This document shows, piece after piece, positions 1 to 11,036 of a DNA stretch of 64,000 nt. The stretch comes from Hyphomicrobium sp. (GTDB taxonomy: Bacteria; Pseudomonadota; Alphaproteobacteria; Rhizobiales; Hyphomicrobiaceae): positions 186,001 to 250,000 of the forward strand of contig NZ_JAIELN010000005.1 in NCBI RefSeq assembly GCF_019753045.1, read 5' to 3'. Position numbers and translations under genes: made by a program. Positions within the stretch are counted from its first letter, which is position 1. Every line of letters starts with the position of its first letter. The notes beneath the pieces are model-generated. The model saw nothing but the letters and a program-made list of their open reading frames with translations. It was not told where the DNA came from and made no database searches.

Positions 1-336
1 CGTCGCCTGGATGCGGCCGCCATCGAGCAGCGCGACGGCATTATAAATTTTGCCCTCGTGGTTCCAGATCGCGCCGATCAAAATCGCCGGGCCTTCGGCG
101 CAGGCGGCGGCCAGCCATTCGAGCCGCTCGCGCGTCGCCTGTTGGAACGCGGGCTTCAGCACGAGATCTTCGGGCGGGTAGCCGTTGAGAAAAAGCTCGG
201 GGAACACGACGACGTCGGCGCCGAGTTCCTTGGCGCGGGCGTGGGCGGCTGCGGCGCGCTCGGCATTACCGTTCAAATCCCCGACGACGGGATTGAGCTG
301 CGCGAGGGCGATCTTGAGTGAATGAGGTGCGATCAT
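1..336 (-). CDS. nadE: NAD+ synthase (glutamine-dependent), N-terminal nitrilase domain, partial (runs off window start)
   Basis: Reverse strand from ATG at 336 reads MIAPHSLKIALAQLNPVVGDLNGNAERAAAAHARAKELGADVVVFPELFLNGYPPEDL..., typical nitrilase-domain start of NadE. Confidence 0.85.
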   Translation of the reverse strand, partial: MIAPHSLKIALAQLNPVVGDLNGNAERAAAAHARAKELGADVVVFPELFLNGYPPEDLVLKPAFQQATRERLEWLAAACAEGPAILIGAIWNHEGKIYNAVALLDGGRIQAT

Positions 337-405
337 GCCCGGTATTTAGAGTGCACCGCAATCAAGGTCCAGGACCACAACGTTCTCGCGGCAGCGGAAC
401 CCTCC

Positions 406-567
406 TCAACCATCATCGTCTTCACAGGGAACCGGGAATTCCACGTCGGGGTCCCAGCAGATTTCGGCTGCATGGATGCGGGAATCGACAGGGGCCGTTC
501 GCGCGTGGGCCGATGCCGCGGAAATTCCCGCGAGAACGGCCAAGATCAGAAAGAGGCGTATTCGCAT
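406..567 (-). CDS. Small putative secreted peptide (53 aa), unknown function
   Basis: Reverse strand ORF MRIRLFLILAVLAGISAASAHARTAPVDSRIHAAEICWDPDVEFPVPCEDDDG with a signal-peptide-like N-terminus. Confidence 0.45.
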   Translation of the reverse strand: MRIRLFLILAVLAGISAASAHARTAPVDSRIHAAEICWDPDVEFPVPCEDDDG

Positions 568-660
568 AGCCGCAACATCCGGTAAAACCGAATTGGCGGC
601 TCGCTATCGCAAGCCGTCATTCAGTATACAGCATTTGCAGTCGGCGGGAAATCGCGCCGG

Positions 661-2064
661 CTATGCGATCAGCGTTTTCGGCTCCGGCCGCCCCTCAGCA
701 TCTCGCTCTTTCTTCAATTGCTCAGCAACGAGGAAGGCAAGTTCCAACGCCTGATCGGCGTTGAGGCGCGGATCGCAGTGGGTGTGGTAGCGGTCCGAAA
801 GATCCTGCTCGGAAATGGCCGTCGCGCCGCCGGTGCATTCGGTAACGTTCTGGCCCGTCATCTCGACGTGGATGCCGCCCGCATGCGTTCCTTCGGCCCG
901 GTGGACTTCGAAGAACGACAGGCTTTCCTTCAGGATGCGATCGAAGGGGCGCGTCTTGTAGCCATTGACGGCGGAGATCGTGTTGCCGTGCATCGGGTCG
1001 CAAGACCAGACGACGGAACGGCCGGCCTTCTTCACCGCGCGAATGAGCTTCGGGAGATGCGCCTCGACCTTATCGTAACCGAACCGGCAGATGAGCGTCA
1101 GGCGGCCGGGCTCGTCCTTCGGGTTCAGAAGGTCGATCAGGCGCAACAGACCGTCGGCGTCGAGGGACGGACCGCACTTCAGGCCGATCGGATTCTTGAT
1201 GCCGCGGCAGTACTCGATGTGGGCGTGATCGGGCTGGCGCGTTCTGTCGCCGATCCAGATCATGTGTCCGCTCGTCGCGTACCAGTCGCCGCTCGTCGAA
1301 TCCTTGCGCGTCAGAGCCTGCTCGTAGCCGAGAAGCAGCGCTTCGTGGCTCGTGTAGAAGCTCGTTGCGCGAAGTTGCGGCGTGTTGTCGGACGTGATCC
1401 CGCAGGCGCGCATGAACTGTAGCGTCTCGGCGATGCGGTCGGCGATCTCCTGATAGTGATGGCCTTGAGGGCTATCCTTCACGAAGCCCATGTTCCACTG
1501 ATGCACGCGCTCTAGGTCGGCATAGCCGCCCGTTGCGAAGGCGCGGATCAGGTTCAGCGTCGCCGCCGATTGGCGATAGGCTTCGAGCTGACGGACGGGA
1601 TCGGGAATACGCGCTTCCGAAGTGAACTCCGGGCCGTTGATGATGTCACCGCGATAGCTCGGCAGTTCCTGACCGTTCTTCTTCTCGGTCGGCGACGACC
1701 GCGGCTTCGCGAACTGCCCGGCAATGCGCCCCAGTTTCGTAACGGGTTCGCCGCCGGCATACGTCAGCACGACCGCCATCTGAAGAAAGACGCGGAAGAA
1801 ATCGCGGATGTTATCGGCGCGGTGCTCGGCGAAGCTTTCGGCGCAATCGCCGCCCTGGAGCAGAAAACCGGTGCCCGATGCGATGACCGCGAGCTGCTTT
1901 TTCAGCTCCCGCGCTTCACCTGCAAAAACGAGCGGCGGGAACGTCGCGAGCTTGGCTTCGGCATCGGCCAAAGCCTTGGGGTCCGGATACTCCGGCACCT
2001 GCATGATGGGCTTGTTACGCCAGCTGTCCGGCGACCATTTTTCAGTTTGGGCGTTCGACGCCAT
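661..2064 (-). CDS. Class II 3-deoxy-7-phosphoheptulonate synthase (DAHP synthase)
   Basis: ORF 661..2118; start chosen at [52 protein letters not shown] and [15 protein letters not shown] motifs of plant-type AroA-II. Confidence 0.92.
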   Translation of the reverse strand: MASNAQTEKWSPDSWRNKPIMQVPEYPDPKALADAEAKLATFPPLVFAGEARELKKQLAVIASGTGFLLQGGDCAESFAEHRADNIRDFFRVFLQMAVVLTYAGGEPVTKLGRIAGQFAKPRSSPTEKKNGQELPSYRGDIINGPEFTSEARIPDPVRQLEAYRQSAATLNLIRAFATGGYADLERVHQWNMGFVKDSPQGHHYQEIADRIAETLQFMRACGITSDNTPQLRATSFYTSHEALLLGYEQALTRKDSTSGDWYATSGHMIWIGDRTRQPDHAHIEYCRGIKNPIGLKCGPSLDADGLLRLIDLLNPKDEPGRLTLICRFGYDKVEAHLPKLIRAVKKAGRSVVWSCDPMHGNTISAVNGYKTRPFDRILKESLSFFEVHRAEGTHAGGIHVEMTGQNVTECTGGATAISEQDLSDRYHTHCDPRLNADQALELAFLVAEQLKKERDAEGRPEPKTLIA

Positions 2065-2200
2065 AGTTAACTCCTGAAGAGCACATATCGGGCGCGTACC
2101 CAGCGGCGGCGCCTTCAACTGCTCTGTGGCATATTATCTCGGGGCTTATAGGAGATATCCGCGGCCCGCGCTAGCGCCAGAGTGACCTGCTTTCATGCGC

Positions 2201-2956
2201 TCAGAGTCCGGCAGACATACCGCCATCGACTGCCAGTTCCGAGCCAGTGCAATATAGGCTGTCGTCGGAGGCAAAAAAGACCACGGCTCCGGTCATGTCT
2301 TCGGGCCGCCCGAGGCGTCCCATCGGCGTCTTGTCGATCAGGGCCTTCTTGACCGGCGGCAGTTTCAAGAGGCGGTCGGTAATGCCGGTTTCGACATAAC
2401 CAGGCGCGACGGAATTCACGCGAACGTTAAAGGGGGCGTATTCGACGGCGAGGCCCTTGGTCAACGCGGTGATCGCGCCCTTGGTCGCCGTGTAGGCTGC
2501 GAGCGGACGCAAGCCCCGGTTCGCCATGATGGACGAGATATTGATAATCGACGGCGCCTTCGACTTCCGCAGAAGCGGCAGCCCATCGCGCGAAAGCCTC
2601 AGAATTGCGTCGAGGTTGACCTCGCGCAGTTTCGCCCAATCGGAATCCGACAACTGACGAACTTCGCCGCGAACGAGAATGCCCGCGTTATTTACGAGGA
2701 CGTCTGCGTATCCATGCGCCTTCTCGACATTGCGGAGGAGCGCCGTCGTATCCTGCCCCTTTGAGACATCGACGGTCATCGCGGTCGCGGCGCCGCCCTT
2801 CGACTTGATGTAGCCGACCGTCTCTTCTGCGGTTTCGCCGTTGATGTCGGTGACCCAAACATGCGCGCCTTCGACAGCAAAGCGCTCGGCGATGGCTCGC
2901 CCGATGCCGCCGCCCGAGCCCGTTACGATGGCGATCTTTCCGCTGAGCCGCGTCAT
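2201..2956 (-). CDS. SDR family oxidoreductase
   Basis: [17 protein letters not shown] and YTATKGA motifs; start at [13 protein letters not shown]. Confidence 0.85.
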   Translation of the reverse strand: MTRLSGKIAIVTGSGGGIGRAIAERFAVEGAHVWVTDINGETAEETVGYIKSKGGAATAMTVDVSKGQDTTALLRNVEKAHGYADVLVNNAGILVRGEVRQLSDSDWAKLREVNLDAILRLSRDGLPLLRKSKAPSIINISSIMANRGLRPLAAYTATKGAITALTKGLAVEYAPFNVRVNSVAPGYVETGITDRLLKLPPVKKALIDKTPMGRLGRPEDMTGAVVFFASDDSLYCTGSELAVDGGMSAGL

Positions 2957-3043
2957 GTGTTCCCTCTGGTCGTGGCGCCCGGCCGTCATGAAGCCGTCTT
3001 GTCGTGAAGTGGGCCGAAGGCATACGGCGGGGCTATCCCCCGA

Positions 3044-4423
3044 TCAACCGGCAGCTTCGCCAGGTGCGAGCCATTTTTCGCGAAGTGTTACCAGTTCCTC
3101 TGCGGCGGATGGATGCAAGGCCATCGTCCGGTCGAAATCGGCCTTGCAGGCGCGCATGCGAACAGCAACTGCCGCCATCTGCACAATTTCGGCGGCATCC
3201 GGCCCGAGGACGTGGACGCCGACGACCCGATCCGTCGCGCCCTCGACAACAATCTTTACGAGCATTTTCTCATCGCGGCCGGCCACGATGGCCTTCATCG
3301 GCCGGAAGCTCCCTTTGTAGATATGGACGTCGGCGTATTGGGCGCGGGCTTCCTGCTCGGTGTAACCGACGGTGCCGATCTCTGGCGTCGAGAAGACGGC
3401 GGTCGGGATCGTGGTGTAGTCGACCATCCATGGCTTCTTGCCGAATAGCGTGTCGGCAAAAGCGTGGCCTTCGCGGATGGCTACCGGCGTCAGGTTCACG
3501 CGATTGGTGACGTCGCCGACGGCATAGATCGACGGCACCGACGTTTGCGAGGCGTTGTCTACGACGATGGCGCCTGCGGGATCGAGATGGACGCCGAGGG
3601 CTTCGAGACCGAGATTCTTCGCGTTCGGAGAGCGGCCGATGGCGAACATGATCTGATCGGCTTCGAGCGTCTCGCCTCCGGTGATCGTGCCGGCGAGGCC
3701 CGATGCCGTCTTCGCGATCTTCGTGAATACTTGCCCGGTGATGATGCGAATGCCGCGCGCCGTCATCGCGGCTGCGAGCCCGTCGCGCAAATCCTCGTCG
3801 AAGCCGCGAAGGAATTTGTTGCCGCGATAGATCAGCGTCACTTCGGAGCCGAGGCCATTGAAGATCGAGGCGAACTCGACGGCGATGTAGCCGCCGCCCG
3901 CAATGACGATGCGGCGCGGCAGTTCTTTCAGATTGAATGCTTCATTGGACGTGATGACGTGTTCGACGCCCGGAAGCTTGGGATCGACGTTGGGATGTCC
4001 ACCGGTCGCGACTAGAATCGTCTTCGCAGTGACGATCCGGCCCGACGTCGCGAGGCGAATCTCGTTGGGCGAGACGAGCGTTGCCCTTTCGGCGAAAACC
4101 TCCACTTTGAATTTTTGGAGCGTGGCGCGATAGGCGGCTTCGAGACGCGATATTTCGTTGTCTTTCGCGCGTATCAGGGACGGCCAATCGAACGTCTCGC
4201 TGACGGTCCAGCCAAAGCCCTTGGCGTCTTCGAAGTCATCGGCGAAGCGGCTGGCGTAGACGAGAAGCTTTTTCGGAACGCAACCGCGGATGACGCAGGT
4301 CCCGCCGACCCGATACTCCTCGGCGATGGCGACCTTGGCGCCGTAGCTTGCCGCAATGCGGGCAGCCCTGACGCCACCGGAGCCCGCGCCGATGACGAAG
4401 AGATCAAAATCAAAGTTTGTCAT
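3044..4423 (-). CDS. gor: Glutathione-disulfide reductase
   Basis: FAD-binding [11 protein letters not shown], redox active site [14 protein letters not shown]-terminal [12 protein letters not shown]. Confidence 0.9.
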   Translation of the reverse strand: MTNFDFDLFVIGAGSGGVRAARIAASYGAKVAIAEEYRVGGTCVIRGCVPKKLLVYASRFADDFEDAKGFGWTVSETFDWPSLIRAKDNEISRLEAAYRATLQKFKVEVFAERATLVSPNEIRLATSGRIVTAKTILVATGGHPNVDPKLPGVEHVITSNEAFNLKELPRRIVIAGGGYIAVEFASIFNGLGSEVTLIYRGNKFLRGFDEDLRDGLAAAMTARGIRIITGQVFTKIAKTASGLAGTITGGETLEADQIMFAIGRSPNAKNLGLEALGVHLDPAGAIVVDNASQTSVPSIYAVGDVTNRVNLTPVAIREGHAFADTLFGKKPWMVDYTTIPTAVFSTPEIGTVGYTEQEARAQYADVHIYKGSFRPMKAIVAGRDEKMLVKIVVEGATDRVVGVHVLGPDAAEIVQMAAVAVRMRACKADFDRTMALHPSAAEELVTLREKWLAPGEAAG

Positions 4424-4441
4424 GGCTCGGTCTGATGTGAA

Positions 4442-4933
4442 CTATTTCTGATCGGCGGGCTGCGGTGTTGCGCTCGCCTTCATCTCGTCGGCGATCTTGC
4501 TTGAGTATTTCAGGCCGATCTCGGCGCCCTTCCGCATCAGCTCCGGCGTTTTCTGGATGAACTTGGCGCCTGGGCCCGAGCGATAGAAATCGGTGACAGC
4601 TTTCAATTCTTCGGCCGTGAACGTCTCGGCGTAAAGGTTGGCGCAATCGGTAATCAACTGCTCCTGATAATCGAGGAGCTTCTTCATGCCGATATCGAAC
4701 TCCTCGGAACGCTTTTTACCCGCTTCCGATGCGTCGGCACCGACGCCTTGGGCAAAGCCGCGCGCCATGGCTTCGATCATGCCAGCCATCTGCTTCTTTA
4801 CGCCCGTCACTTCGAGCAGTTCGCGCGCCGCGGCGACACGCGCGGGATCGGGAGGCGGCGGGGCATTATCCGCGAGCGCCGCAGTTGTGAAGCAGATAAG
4901 GCACAAAGCAGCTATTCGCAGGGTTTGCCCCAT
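4442..4933 (-). CDS. DUF2059-like secreted protein
   Basis: Signal peptide, then LLEVTGVKKQM...DFYRSGPGAKFIQKTPELM pattern typical of DUF2059. Confidence 0.7.
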   Translation of the reverse strand: MGQTLRIAALCLICFTTAALADNAPPPPDPARVAAARELLEVTGVKKQMAGMIEAMARGFAQGVGADASEAGKKRSEEFDIGMKKLLDYQEQLITDCANLYAETFTAEELKAVTDFYRSGPGAKFIQKTPELMRKGAEIGLKYSSKIADEMKASATPQPADQK

Positions 4934-4935
4934 AA

Positions 4936-5658
4936 TCAGAAGTCCTCTTCAAAATCGGCTTCAATGCCGGACAGCACTTCAACGCCTTTTGGCCCCGCAA
5001 TGATCCCGACGTCCGCTATTCCTATGAACAGGCCGGATTCGACGACTCCGGGCACCAGCTTCAGAGCGTCGTCCAGGGCTTCGGGATCGTCAATCAAGCC
5101 GAAGGCGCAATCGAGAATATGATTGCCGTTGTCGGTTACGAATGGCTTGCCATTCGTGCCAGCACGCAGCTTCACCTCGCCTTCGCATCCGCAATCGGCG
5201 GCAAGCTTGATGATCAAGTTCTGGGTCGCCGCCAGTCCGAACGGCACGACTTCGAGCGGCAACGGGAAGGCGCCGAGATTTTCGACGCGCTTGGTGTTGT
5301 CGGCGATGATGACGACACGATCGGAGGCGACCGCCACGATTTTCTCCCGGAGGAGTGCACCGCCGCCGCCCTTGATGAGCCGCAGGTCCGAATCGATTTC
5401 GTCGGCGCCGTCGATCGTCAAATCGAGTTCCGGCGTCTCGTCGAGCGTCGTCAGCGGGATGCCCAGCGCTGCCGCCTGCGCGCGCGTCGCCTCCGATGTC
5501 GGCACGCAAACGACCTTCAGGCCGCTTTTCACTTTGGCGCCCAGAAGATCGACGAATTTTGCTGCAGTCGAGCCCGTGCCGAGGCCAAGCTTCATACCGT
5601 CTTCAACGTACGTCAGCGCCTGTTCGGCGGCTTGTCGCTTCCAATCGTCAGTGCTCAT
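4936..5658 (-). CDS. rpiA: Ribose-5-phosphate isomerase A
   Basis: [21 protein letters not shown] and [14 protein letters not shown] motifs. Confidence 0.93.
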   Translation of the reverse strand: MSTDDWKRQAAEQALTYVEDGMKLGLGTGSTAAKFVDLLGAKVKSGLKVVCVPTSEATRAQAAALGIPLTTLDETPELDLTIDGADEIDSDLRLIKGGGGALLREKIVAVASDRVVIIADNTKRVENLGAFPLPLEVVPFGLAATQNLIIKLAADCGCEGEVKLRAGTNGKPFVTDNGNHILDCAFGLIDDPEALDDALKLVPGVVESGLFIGIADVGIIAGPKGVEVLSGIEADFEEDF

Positions 5659-5795
5659 TACGGCCTCAAGCTTTTGCGAAAATCGCGCCCTCCGCGCGGG
5701 ACCTCTCTAGGCTCCGGATGCGGCTCTTTCAAGCCAGCCATCCGAGCGAGCCGTCGTGACGCCGTGACAGGGGCGCCTGAGATGAATACGCTACT

Positions 5796-6524
5796 TTGAA
5801 AATGCGAGGAGAATTCATGCAGGGCTGGACCATCGTCTTCGACCTTGACGGCACGCTCATCGATACGGCTCCCGACCTTGCCGAAGCGACGAATCACGTG
5901 CTCGCGACGCTCGGACTCGACCGCATCAACGAACTCGAAATTCGCCCGTTCGTCGGGCACGGGGCGCTGGCGATGATCGAGGGGGCGGTGAAAGCCCATG
6001 GCCGGAAGCTGTCGGAGCGGGAGCTGCACGACCTCTTCGAGGTGTTCATCGTCTATTATTCCGCACACATCGCAGACTATAGCGTCCCTTATCCGCACGT
6101 CATCGCGACGCTCGAAGGGCTCAAGGCCCGGGGCGCCGCGCTCGCGGTCTGCACGAACAAGATGGAGACCCAAGCGCGCGCCGTTCTGGAGACGATGAAG
6201 CTCGACCACTATTTTTCGGCTTTGACCGGCCGCGATAGCCTCGGCGCCTATAAGCCCGATCCGCGACACCTGACGGGCACCATCGCGCTGGCGGGCGGGC
6301 GGCCAGAGACCAGCATCATGATCGGCGACAGCGAGACTGACATCAAAACGGCGAAAGCCGCTTCGATCCCGGTCGTCGCGGTCAGCTTCGGCTACAGCGT
6401 CGATCCCGTCGCGTCGTTCGGGCCCGACGCCATCATCGACGACTACCGGCACCTGCCGCGCGCGATCGAGACGTTTCTCGGAAGTGCCGTCAGTATGTCA
6501 GAACCCGGCAGTCGCTCGACATGA
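5796..6524 (+). CDS. gph: HAD-family phosphatase, phosphoglycolate phosphatase-like
   Basis: FDLDGTLIDTAPDLAEATN, GYKPDP-like AYKPDPRHL, MIGDSETDIKTAKAA. Confidence 0.85.
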   Translation: MKMRGEFMQGWTIVFDLDGTLIDTAPDLAEATNHVLATLGLDRINELEIRPFVGHGALAMIEGAVKAHGRKLSERELHDLFEVFIVYYSAHIADYSVPYPHVIATLEGLKARGAALAVCTNKMETQARAVLETMKLDHYFSALTGRDSLGAYKPDPRHLTGTIALAGGRPETSIMIGDSETDIKTAKAASIPVVAVSFGYSVDPVASFGPDAIIDDYRHLPRAIETFLGSAVSMSEPGSRST

Positions 6525-6867
6525 TTTCCTCGATGAAATGCGCGGCGCCGATGACGCCGCTGCATTCGGGGATCACGTCTTCCTTGCGCATGGCGCAGAC
6601 ATCGAGCCCCGGCGAGAAGCAGAAGAACCTGACGCCTGCGGCGTGCGCTTCCTTGATGAAATCGTAGATCGAGCGGGCTTCATCGGGTTTCAGCCGAATG
6701 CTGGCTGCGACCCCGGTTTTCAGAAGCGTCGCCGCGGTACCCGTGCAGATGACCTCGACGTGATAGTCCATTCCGGCGGCGACAGATGCCTGGAAGAGCG
6801 GTGCGCTCAAGCTCTCGCCGCTTCGCTGATCGGCGTTCGCCAGGACGATGATGAGCTTCTGCGGCAT
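6490..6867 (-). CDS. DsrE/DsrF-like small protein
   Basis: MPQKLIIVLANADQRSGESLSAPLFQASVAAGMDYHVEVICTGTAATLL; size and fold signature like the DsrE family. Confidence 0.65.
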   Translation of the reverse strand: MPQKLIIVLANADQRSGESLSAPLFQASVAAGMDYHVEVICTGTAATLLKTGVAASIRLKPDEARSIYDFIKEAHAAGVRFFCFSPGLDVCAMRKEDVIPECSGVIGAAHFIEEIMSSDCRVLTY

Positions 6868-6949
6868 CGCTGCCCCTCGCTCCGCTGAGAATGAGGGACA
6901 CACTACGCCCGCGGGGCCGCCTGCTGCAACCTTGCGGCAACCCGCTTCG

Positions 6950-9262
6950 TCAGACGTCGTGACCGCTGATGTAACGGCGATAGACGAGAATCGTCGCGGG
7001 CAGGAACACGAGATCGGCGATGAGCGATGCGAGAAGCGTCACGCCGCAGACGAGGCCGAAGAGCCGAAGCGACGGCAGCTCGGAAAAAACGGTCACGCCG
7101 AGGCCGAAGGCGAGCACGATCGTCGTCAGGATGATCGCGGGGCCGACGAGCACGCGGGCGTTGCGGATCGCAACCTCGGGAGGCACCCCGGGCTTTTCCT
7201 CCAATCGCAGGCGATTGAGGAAGTGAATGAGCGCGTCGACGCCCAATCCGAACACCACGATCAGCGCGACGACGGACGAGAACTCGAGGCCTCCTCCCAG
7301 AAACCACAGCATCGCTCCCGTCGTGACGACCGGGAAAAGCCCAGGCAGCAAGCTGATGACGCCGACAAAGAAGGAGCGGAACGCAATGGCGAGCAGCACC
7401 GCGGCGATAAGCACGCAAATCGGGATGCTTTCATCGAGCTGCGTGATCATGCGGTGGCTGTTGCGGGCGGCGATCGCCGGCAATCCCGTCACCGATATTT
7501 CATAGGCAGGAAAGGCTTTGCGGACCGGATCGAGCGCCTCGTCGACCTTATGGACGAGCGGCAGAATCTGACTGGCGTCGACGTCCGGCAGGCGGCCGGT
7601 GACAAGCACCGCGTCCTGCTCCTTGGCGATGAAGCGGCGGACCAGATGGTCGGGAAGCAGATTGACGTACTTCTTCACCGTTTCGACGTTGTCGTCGCCG
7701 TTTTCGCGCAGCCAGCGCCTGAGGCTTTCAAGCGACCAGACGTTGCCGAGGCCTGCTGCCTTTTCGAGCGCGAGGTGCGTCTCCTCGATGACTTTGAGCG
7801 TGCCGGGATCGTAAAGGCTGGCGCCGTTGTTCCAGCGAATCATGACGTGGAAGGGGTTGGCGCCGGTCAGCTTGGAGTCGATGCGGCCCGTCGCGGCGAG
7901 CGCCTGCTCGCGGTCGGGCACCTGATCGGCGAGCCGGTAGCGCGGCTCAAGCTGCAGATGGAGCGAGGCGAAATAGATGAAAAGTCCAACTCCAAGGAGC
8001 GTATAGAGGACCGAGTGCTTGATGACGCGATCGACGATGGCGCCGACGAACGTGCCAAGCGCGTCCATCATACCGTCGGCAGGCGCGTGATCGCGCGCCA
8101 AGGACTTTTCATTGCGGATGAACAGCAGACCCAGGATCGGCAGGACGACGATCACGGCCACGAAGGAGATGCAAACCGCCATCGCGCCGGCTTCTCCGAA
8201 CGTGCGGATGAGGCCCGATTCCGACAACAGAAGTGCCAGGAACGCGAGAAGCGTCGCGCCATGCGCCAGTACGCACGCGGGACCGACGACGTTCACTGCG
8301 AACGTCACGGCCTGAAGCTTGGTATCGCCCTCGCGCAGACGAATGCGAATGGCGGACACCATCTGCATGCTGTCCGCGAAGCCCATCACCAGGATGAGCG
8401 GCGTCATCACGTTCAGGAAGAGATTGAGCTTAAAATTGAACCAGCCGAGCAGACCCAGCGACCAGCAGACCGCGATGACGGGCGGCAGCGCGGCGACGAG
8501 CATCAGAGACACGCGCCGGAAGAACAGCGCCGCAATGGCCGCGCCGAACAACAGGCCGAGGCCGTTATAGACGATCTGATCGCGTTCGACGGCGTTGCGG
8601 ATTTCGAGTTGCATCACCGGTGCGCCGGCGAGTTTCACGCTGAGACCGGCGGGTTCCAGATCTTCCTTCGCGGTCCGCTCGATGTCGCCGATAACGGCTT
8701 TCGCGGATTTCTCGGCGACGAAATCACGATTGAGCGAGAGGACTATCAACGCAAGCTGGCCGTCTTCCGACAGGAACTTGCCCTTGACGATGTCGTTGCT
8801 TTTCAGCGCGTCCATGATCTGGTCGAAGGCCGGACCTTCGGGCAGCTCATCCGGAACGATGGGCGGCGCGTATCCCGTGGGATCGGGTTTGCCGCGGGCC
8901 GAGAGCATCGAGACGATGCCGTTGACGCCGTCGGCCAGCTGCAGATCGGCGGCCGCGCCTGAGAAGGCCTTCAGGCCATCGTGGGTGAGAAGGTTCTTGC
9001 CTTCGACGACGACCAGTACATCGTATTCGCTGGACGGGAAGCGGCGGTCGATCTCTTCGTAGGTGTGGAACTCCGGTGTCTTCGTTCGAAACAGCTCAGA
9101 GAGGCTGTCGTCCACTTTCAAGCGCGTCAACCCGGTGACGGCAGCGGCGGTGAGGAGCACGACGATGATGGCGGCGAGGATTGGGGCCTTGATGCCGATG
9201 AGGCCGAGCTTGTTCAGGCCCAACGACATCAGATGCGGGCGTTGCGGCTCCGTTGGCTTCAA
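6950..9262 (-). CDS. MMPL/RND-superfamily (patched-like) transporter
   Basis: 770 aa, two sets of TM helices with large loops, FGLGVDALIHFLNRLRLE and LILVMGFADSMQM motifs. Confidence 0.85.
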   Translation of the reverse strand: MKPTEPQRPHLMSLGLNKLGLIGIKAPILAAIIVVLLTAAAVTGLTRLKVDDSLSELFRTKTPEFHTYEEIDRRFPSSEYDVLVVVEGKNLLTHDGLKAFSGAAADLQLADGVNGIVSMLSARGKPDPTGYAPPIVPDELPEGPAFDQIMDALKSNDIVKGKFLSEDGQLALIVLSLNRDFVAEKSAKAVIGDIERTAKEDLEPAGLSVKLAGAPVMQLEIRNAVERDQIVYNGLGLLFGAAIAALFFRRVSLMLVAALPPVIAVCWSLGLLGWFNFKLNLFLNVMTPLILVMGFADSMQMVSAIRIRLREGDTKLQAVTFAVNVVGPACVLAHGATLLAFLALLLSESGLIRTFGEAGAMAVCISFVAVIVVLPILGLLFIRNEKSLARDHAPADGMMDALGTFVGAIVDRVIKHSVLYTLLGVGLFIYFASLHLQLEPRYRLADQVPDREQALAATGRIDSKLTGANPFHVMIRWNNGASLYDPGTLKVIEETHLALEKAAGLGNVWSLESLRRWLRENGDDNVETVKKYVNLLPDHLVRRFIAKEQDAVLVTGRLPDVDASQILPLVHKVDEALDPVRKAFPAYEISVTGLPAIAARNSHRMITQLDESIPICVLIAAVLLAIAFRSFFVGVISLLPGLFPVVTTGAMLWFLGGGLEFSSVVALIVVFGLGVDALIHFLNRLRLEEKPGVPPEVAIRNARVLVGPAIILTTIVLAFGLGVTVFSELPSLRLFGLVCGVTLLASLIADLVFLPATILVYRRYISGHDV

Positions 9263-9563
9263 AGCATCCTCCCCAACGACTTCGATCTAAGAAGCCGCCC
9301 AGGCGCCCCCTGCAATCGTGCGTTTGTTTGCGGGAGACATCGCATTTTGCTGGGGTTCCGTGCAAGAACTACATAGCATTGAACGCAGCGGTAAATGCGC
9401 CGTCAACAAGCGTGCGCCGGCATTGCCGACAACTTTGGCTAGAGGTGCCGCGTTACAGGCGACGCGAATCACACAGGTCACGCAAACTCTCCTTGCTTCA
9501 AGTCCGCCGGGTGTGGAACAGCCTCATGTTCATCCCCCCAACGCCTCCGATCTAGGATCTTCG

Positions 9564-10094
9564 ATGCTTAGAACCTCGCCGTTGCCGATTATCGCCACCC
9601 TATTCTTCGCCGCAATCGCCTTGGCCTTCGCGGGAGTGCCGAGCGCATTTGCGTTGAAAAAGGCGGTCGTCGGGCCTGTCACGCTCGAGGTGCCGGACGA
9701 TTTCAAAGAGGTCGCGGGCGCCGAAACGCCGACCATCCGTCAGGATGCTTCGGGTATCACAGTCGAAGTCTCAGAGCTTCCGCCGGAAGCATTGGAGGAA
9801 TTCAGGGGGCAACCGTTTCTCGATTTTCTCGCGAGCCTCAAGTATACGAACGCCGCGTACGCCACCGGTGCGCTGAACCGGAGAGACACATACAGCTACG
9901 TCCTGGCTGATGCTGTCGGGGCCAAGGGGCCCGAGTCGCGGTTCCTGCTGATTATCGGCGATTCCAAACGGGCCGCCATCATCACCGCTTACGCGCCGAA
10001 GAGCGAGATCGACAACGGTCACGCGACCCGCGCCGCGATTGAGGCGATCCTTTCGAGCGCTGCTATCCTCCCGGCCGGTGCGGCGAAGCGGTGA
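9564..10094 (+). CDS. Hypothetical secreted protein
   Basis: ORF with signal-peptide N-terminus MLRTSPLPIIATLFFAAIALAFAGVPSAFA; start trimmed from ORF 9318. Confidence 0.6.
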   Translation: MLRTSPLPIIATLFFAAIALAFAGVPSAFALKKAVVGPVTLEVPDDFKEVAGAETPTIRQDASGITVEVSELPPEALEEFRGQPFLDFLASLKYTNAAYATGALNRRDTYSYVLADAVGAKGPESRFLLIIGDSKRAAIITAYAPKSEIDNGHATRAAIEAILSSAAILPAGAAKR

Positions 10095-10140
10095 GCTTGA
10101 CAGTGCCATGCGACGCCTCGCATATGGGCCATCCCAAAAT

Positions 10141-10215
10141 GGGCGGTTAGCTCAGCGGTAGAGCACACGCTTCACACGCGTGGGGTCATAGGTTCAATCC
10201 CTATACCGCCCACCA
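10141..10215 (+). tRNA. tRNA-Val (anticodon CAC), CCA encoded
   Basis: Full cloverleaf: acceptor GGGCGGT/ACCGCCC, D arm GCTC..GAGC, anticodon arm CACGC-TTCACAC-GCGTG, T arm ATAGG-TTCAATC-CCTAT, 3' A-CCA. Confidence 0.95.
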
Positions 10216-10391
10216 TCCTTAATGCTTCGCATATTGAACCGCGTGTTCGCCTTTTTGGCGTGCGCGCAGGGAGACGCGCGTGGTTTAATCGTACCATTGG
10301 AAGCCATTTATCGCGTTTTCGCCACATTGCGCGCAAATTCGGCCATCAAACGCCGTCACTAGTCAACCGGGGGAGTTCGAGGGAGAACACT

Positions 10392-10940
10392 ATGTCTATC
10401 AGGGGAATGAGCGTCGCGTTGCTGGTGCTGTTTGCAATCGTCATGGCTGCGCCCGAGAGCCGTGCGGCATCCGCGCGCGAGATCGATGGCAGCGTGCACG
10501 AAACGCTCGAGAGATTTTTCTACAAGATCGGCGGGGCGCGTGACCTCGCGAACAAGGCTGCCGGCATTCTCGTCTTTCCGTCCGTCGTGAAAGCCGGATT
10601 TGGCGTCGGCGGCGAATACGGCGAAGGCGCGCTTCTCGTCCACGGACGTAACGCAGGGTATTATAACACGATCTCGGCCTCGTTCGGCTTTCAGCTCGGC
10701 GTGCAAGCGCGGTCCGTCATCATCGCGTTCATGACGCCTGAAGCGCTCGAACAGTTCCGGCGCACGGCCGGATGGAAGGTCGGGGTCGACGGCTCCGTCG
10801 CGATTATCACCGTGGGCGTCGGCGGCTCGATCGATACGAACAAGATCACGAGCCCCGTCGTCGGCTTCATCCTCGATCCGAAGGGCTTGATGTACAATCT
10901 CACGCTCGAGGGATCAAAGATCTCGCGCATTTCAAAGTAA
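10392..10940 (+). CDS. YSC84/SYLF-domain lipid-binding protein
   Basis: Signal peptide; LANKAAGILVFPSVVKAGFGVGGEYGEGALL...ASFGFQLGVQARSVIIAFMT is a classic SYLF pattern. Confidence 0.85.
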   Translation: MSIRGMSVALLVLFAIVMAAPESRAASAREIDGSVHETLERFFYKIGGARDLANKAAGILVFPSVVKAGFGVGGEYGEGALLVHGRNAGYYNTISASFGFQLGVQARSVIIAFMTPEALEQFRRTAGWKVGVDGSVAIITVGVGGSIDTNKITSPVVGFILDPKGLMYNLTLEGSKISRISK

Positions 10941-10962
10941 GCCCGGTTCTCTGGGCATTTGG

Positions 10963-10990
10963 CCGGGCTGTTCCGCAGGGAACAGCCCGG
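10963..10990 (+). terminator. Strong 12-bp hairpin downstream of the SYLF gene (terminator-like, no clear T tract)
   Basis: CCGGGCTGTTCC-GCAG-GGAACAGCCCGG perfect stem 23 nt after the stop codon. Confidence 0.5.
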
Positions 10991-11036
10991 TCAACTGGAT
11001 AAGTGCTGTGCTGCCCCGGTTTACGAAGGGGCACAC

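Noticed and set aside
6848-8962. 704-aa plus-strand ORF
   Set aside because: It lies antisense to the MMPL transporter; composition (Arg/Asp/Glu/His/Gln-rich, no domains) is typical of antisense shadow ORFs in GC-rich DNA.
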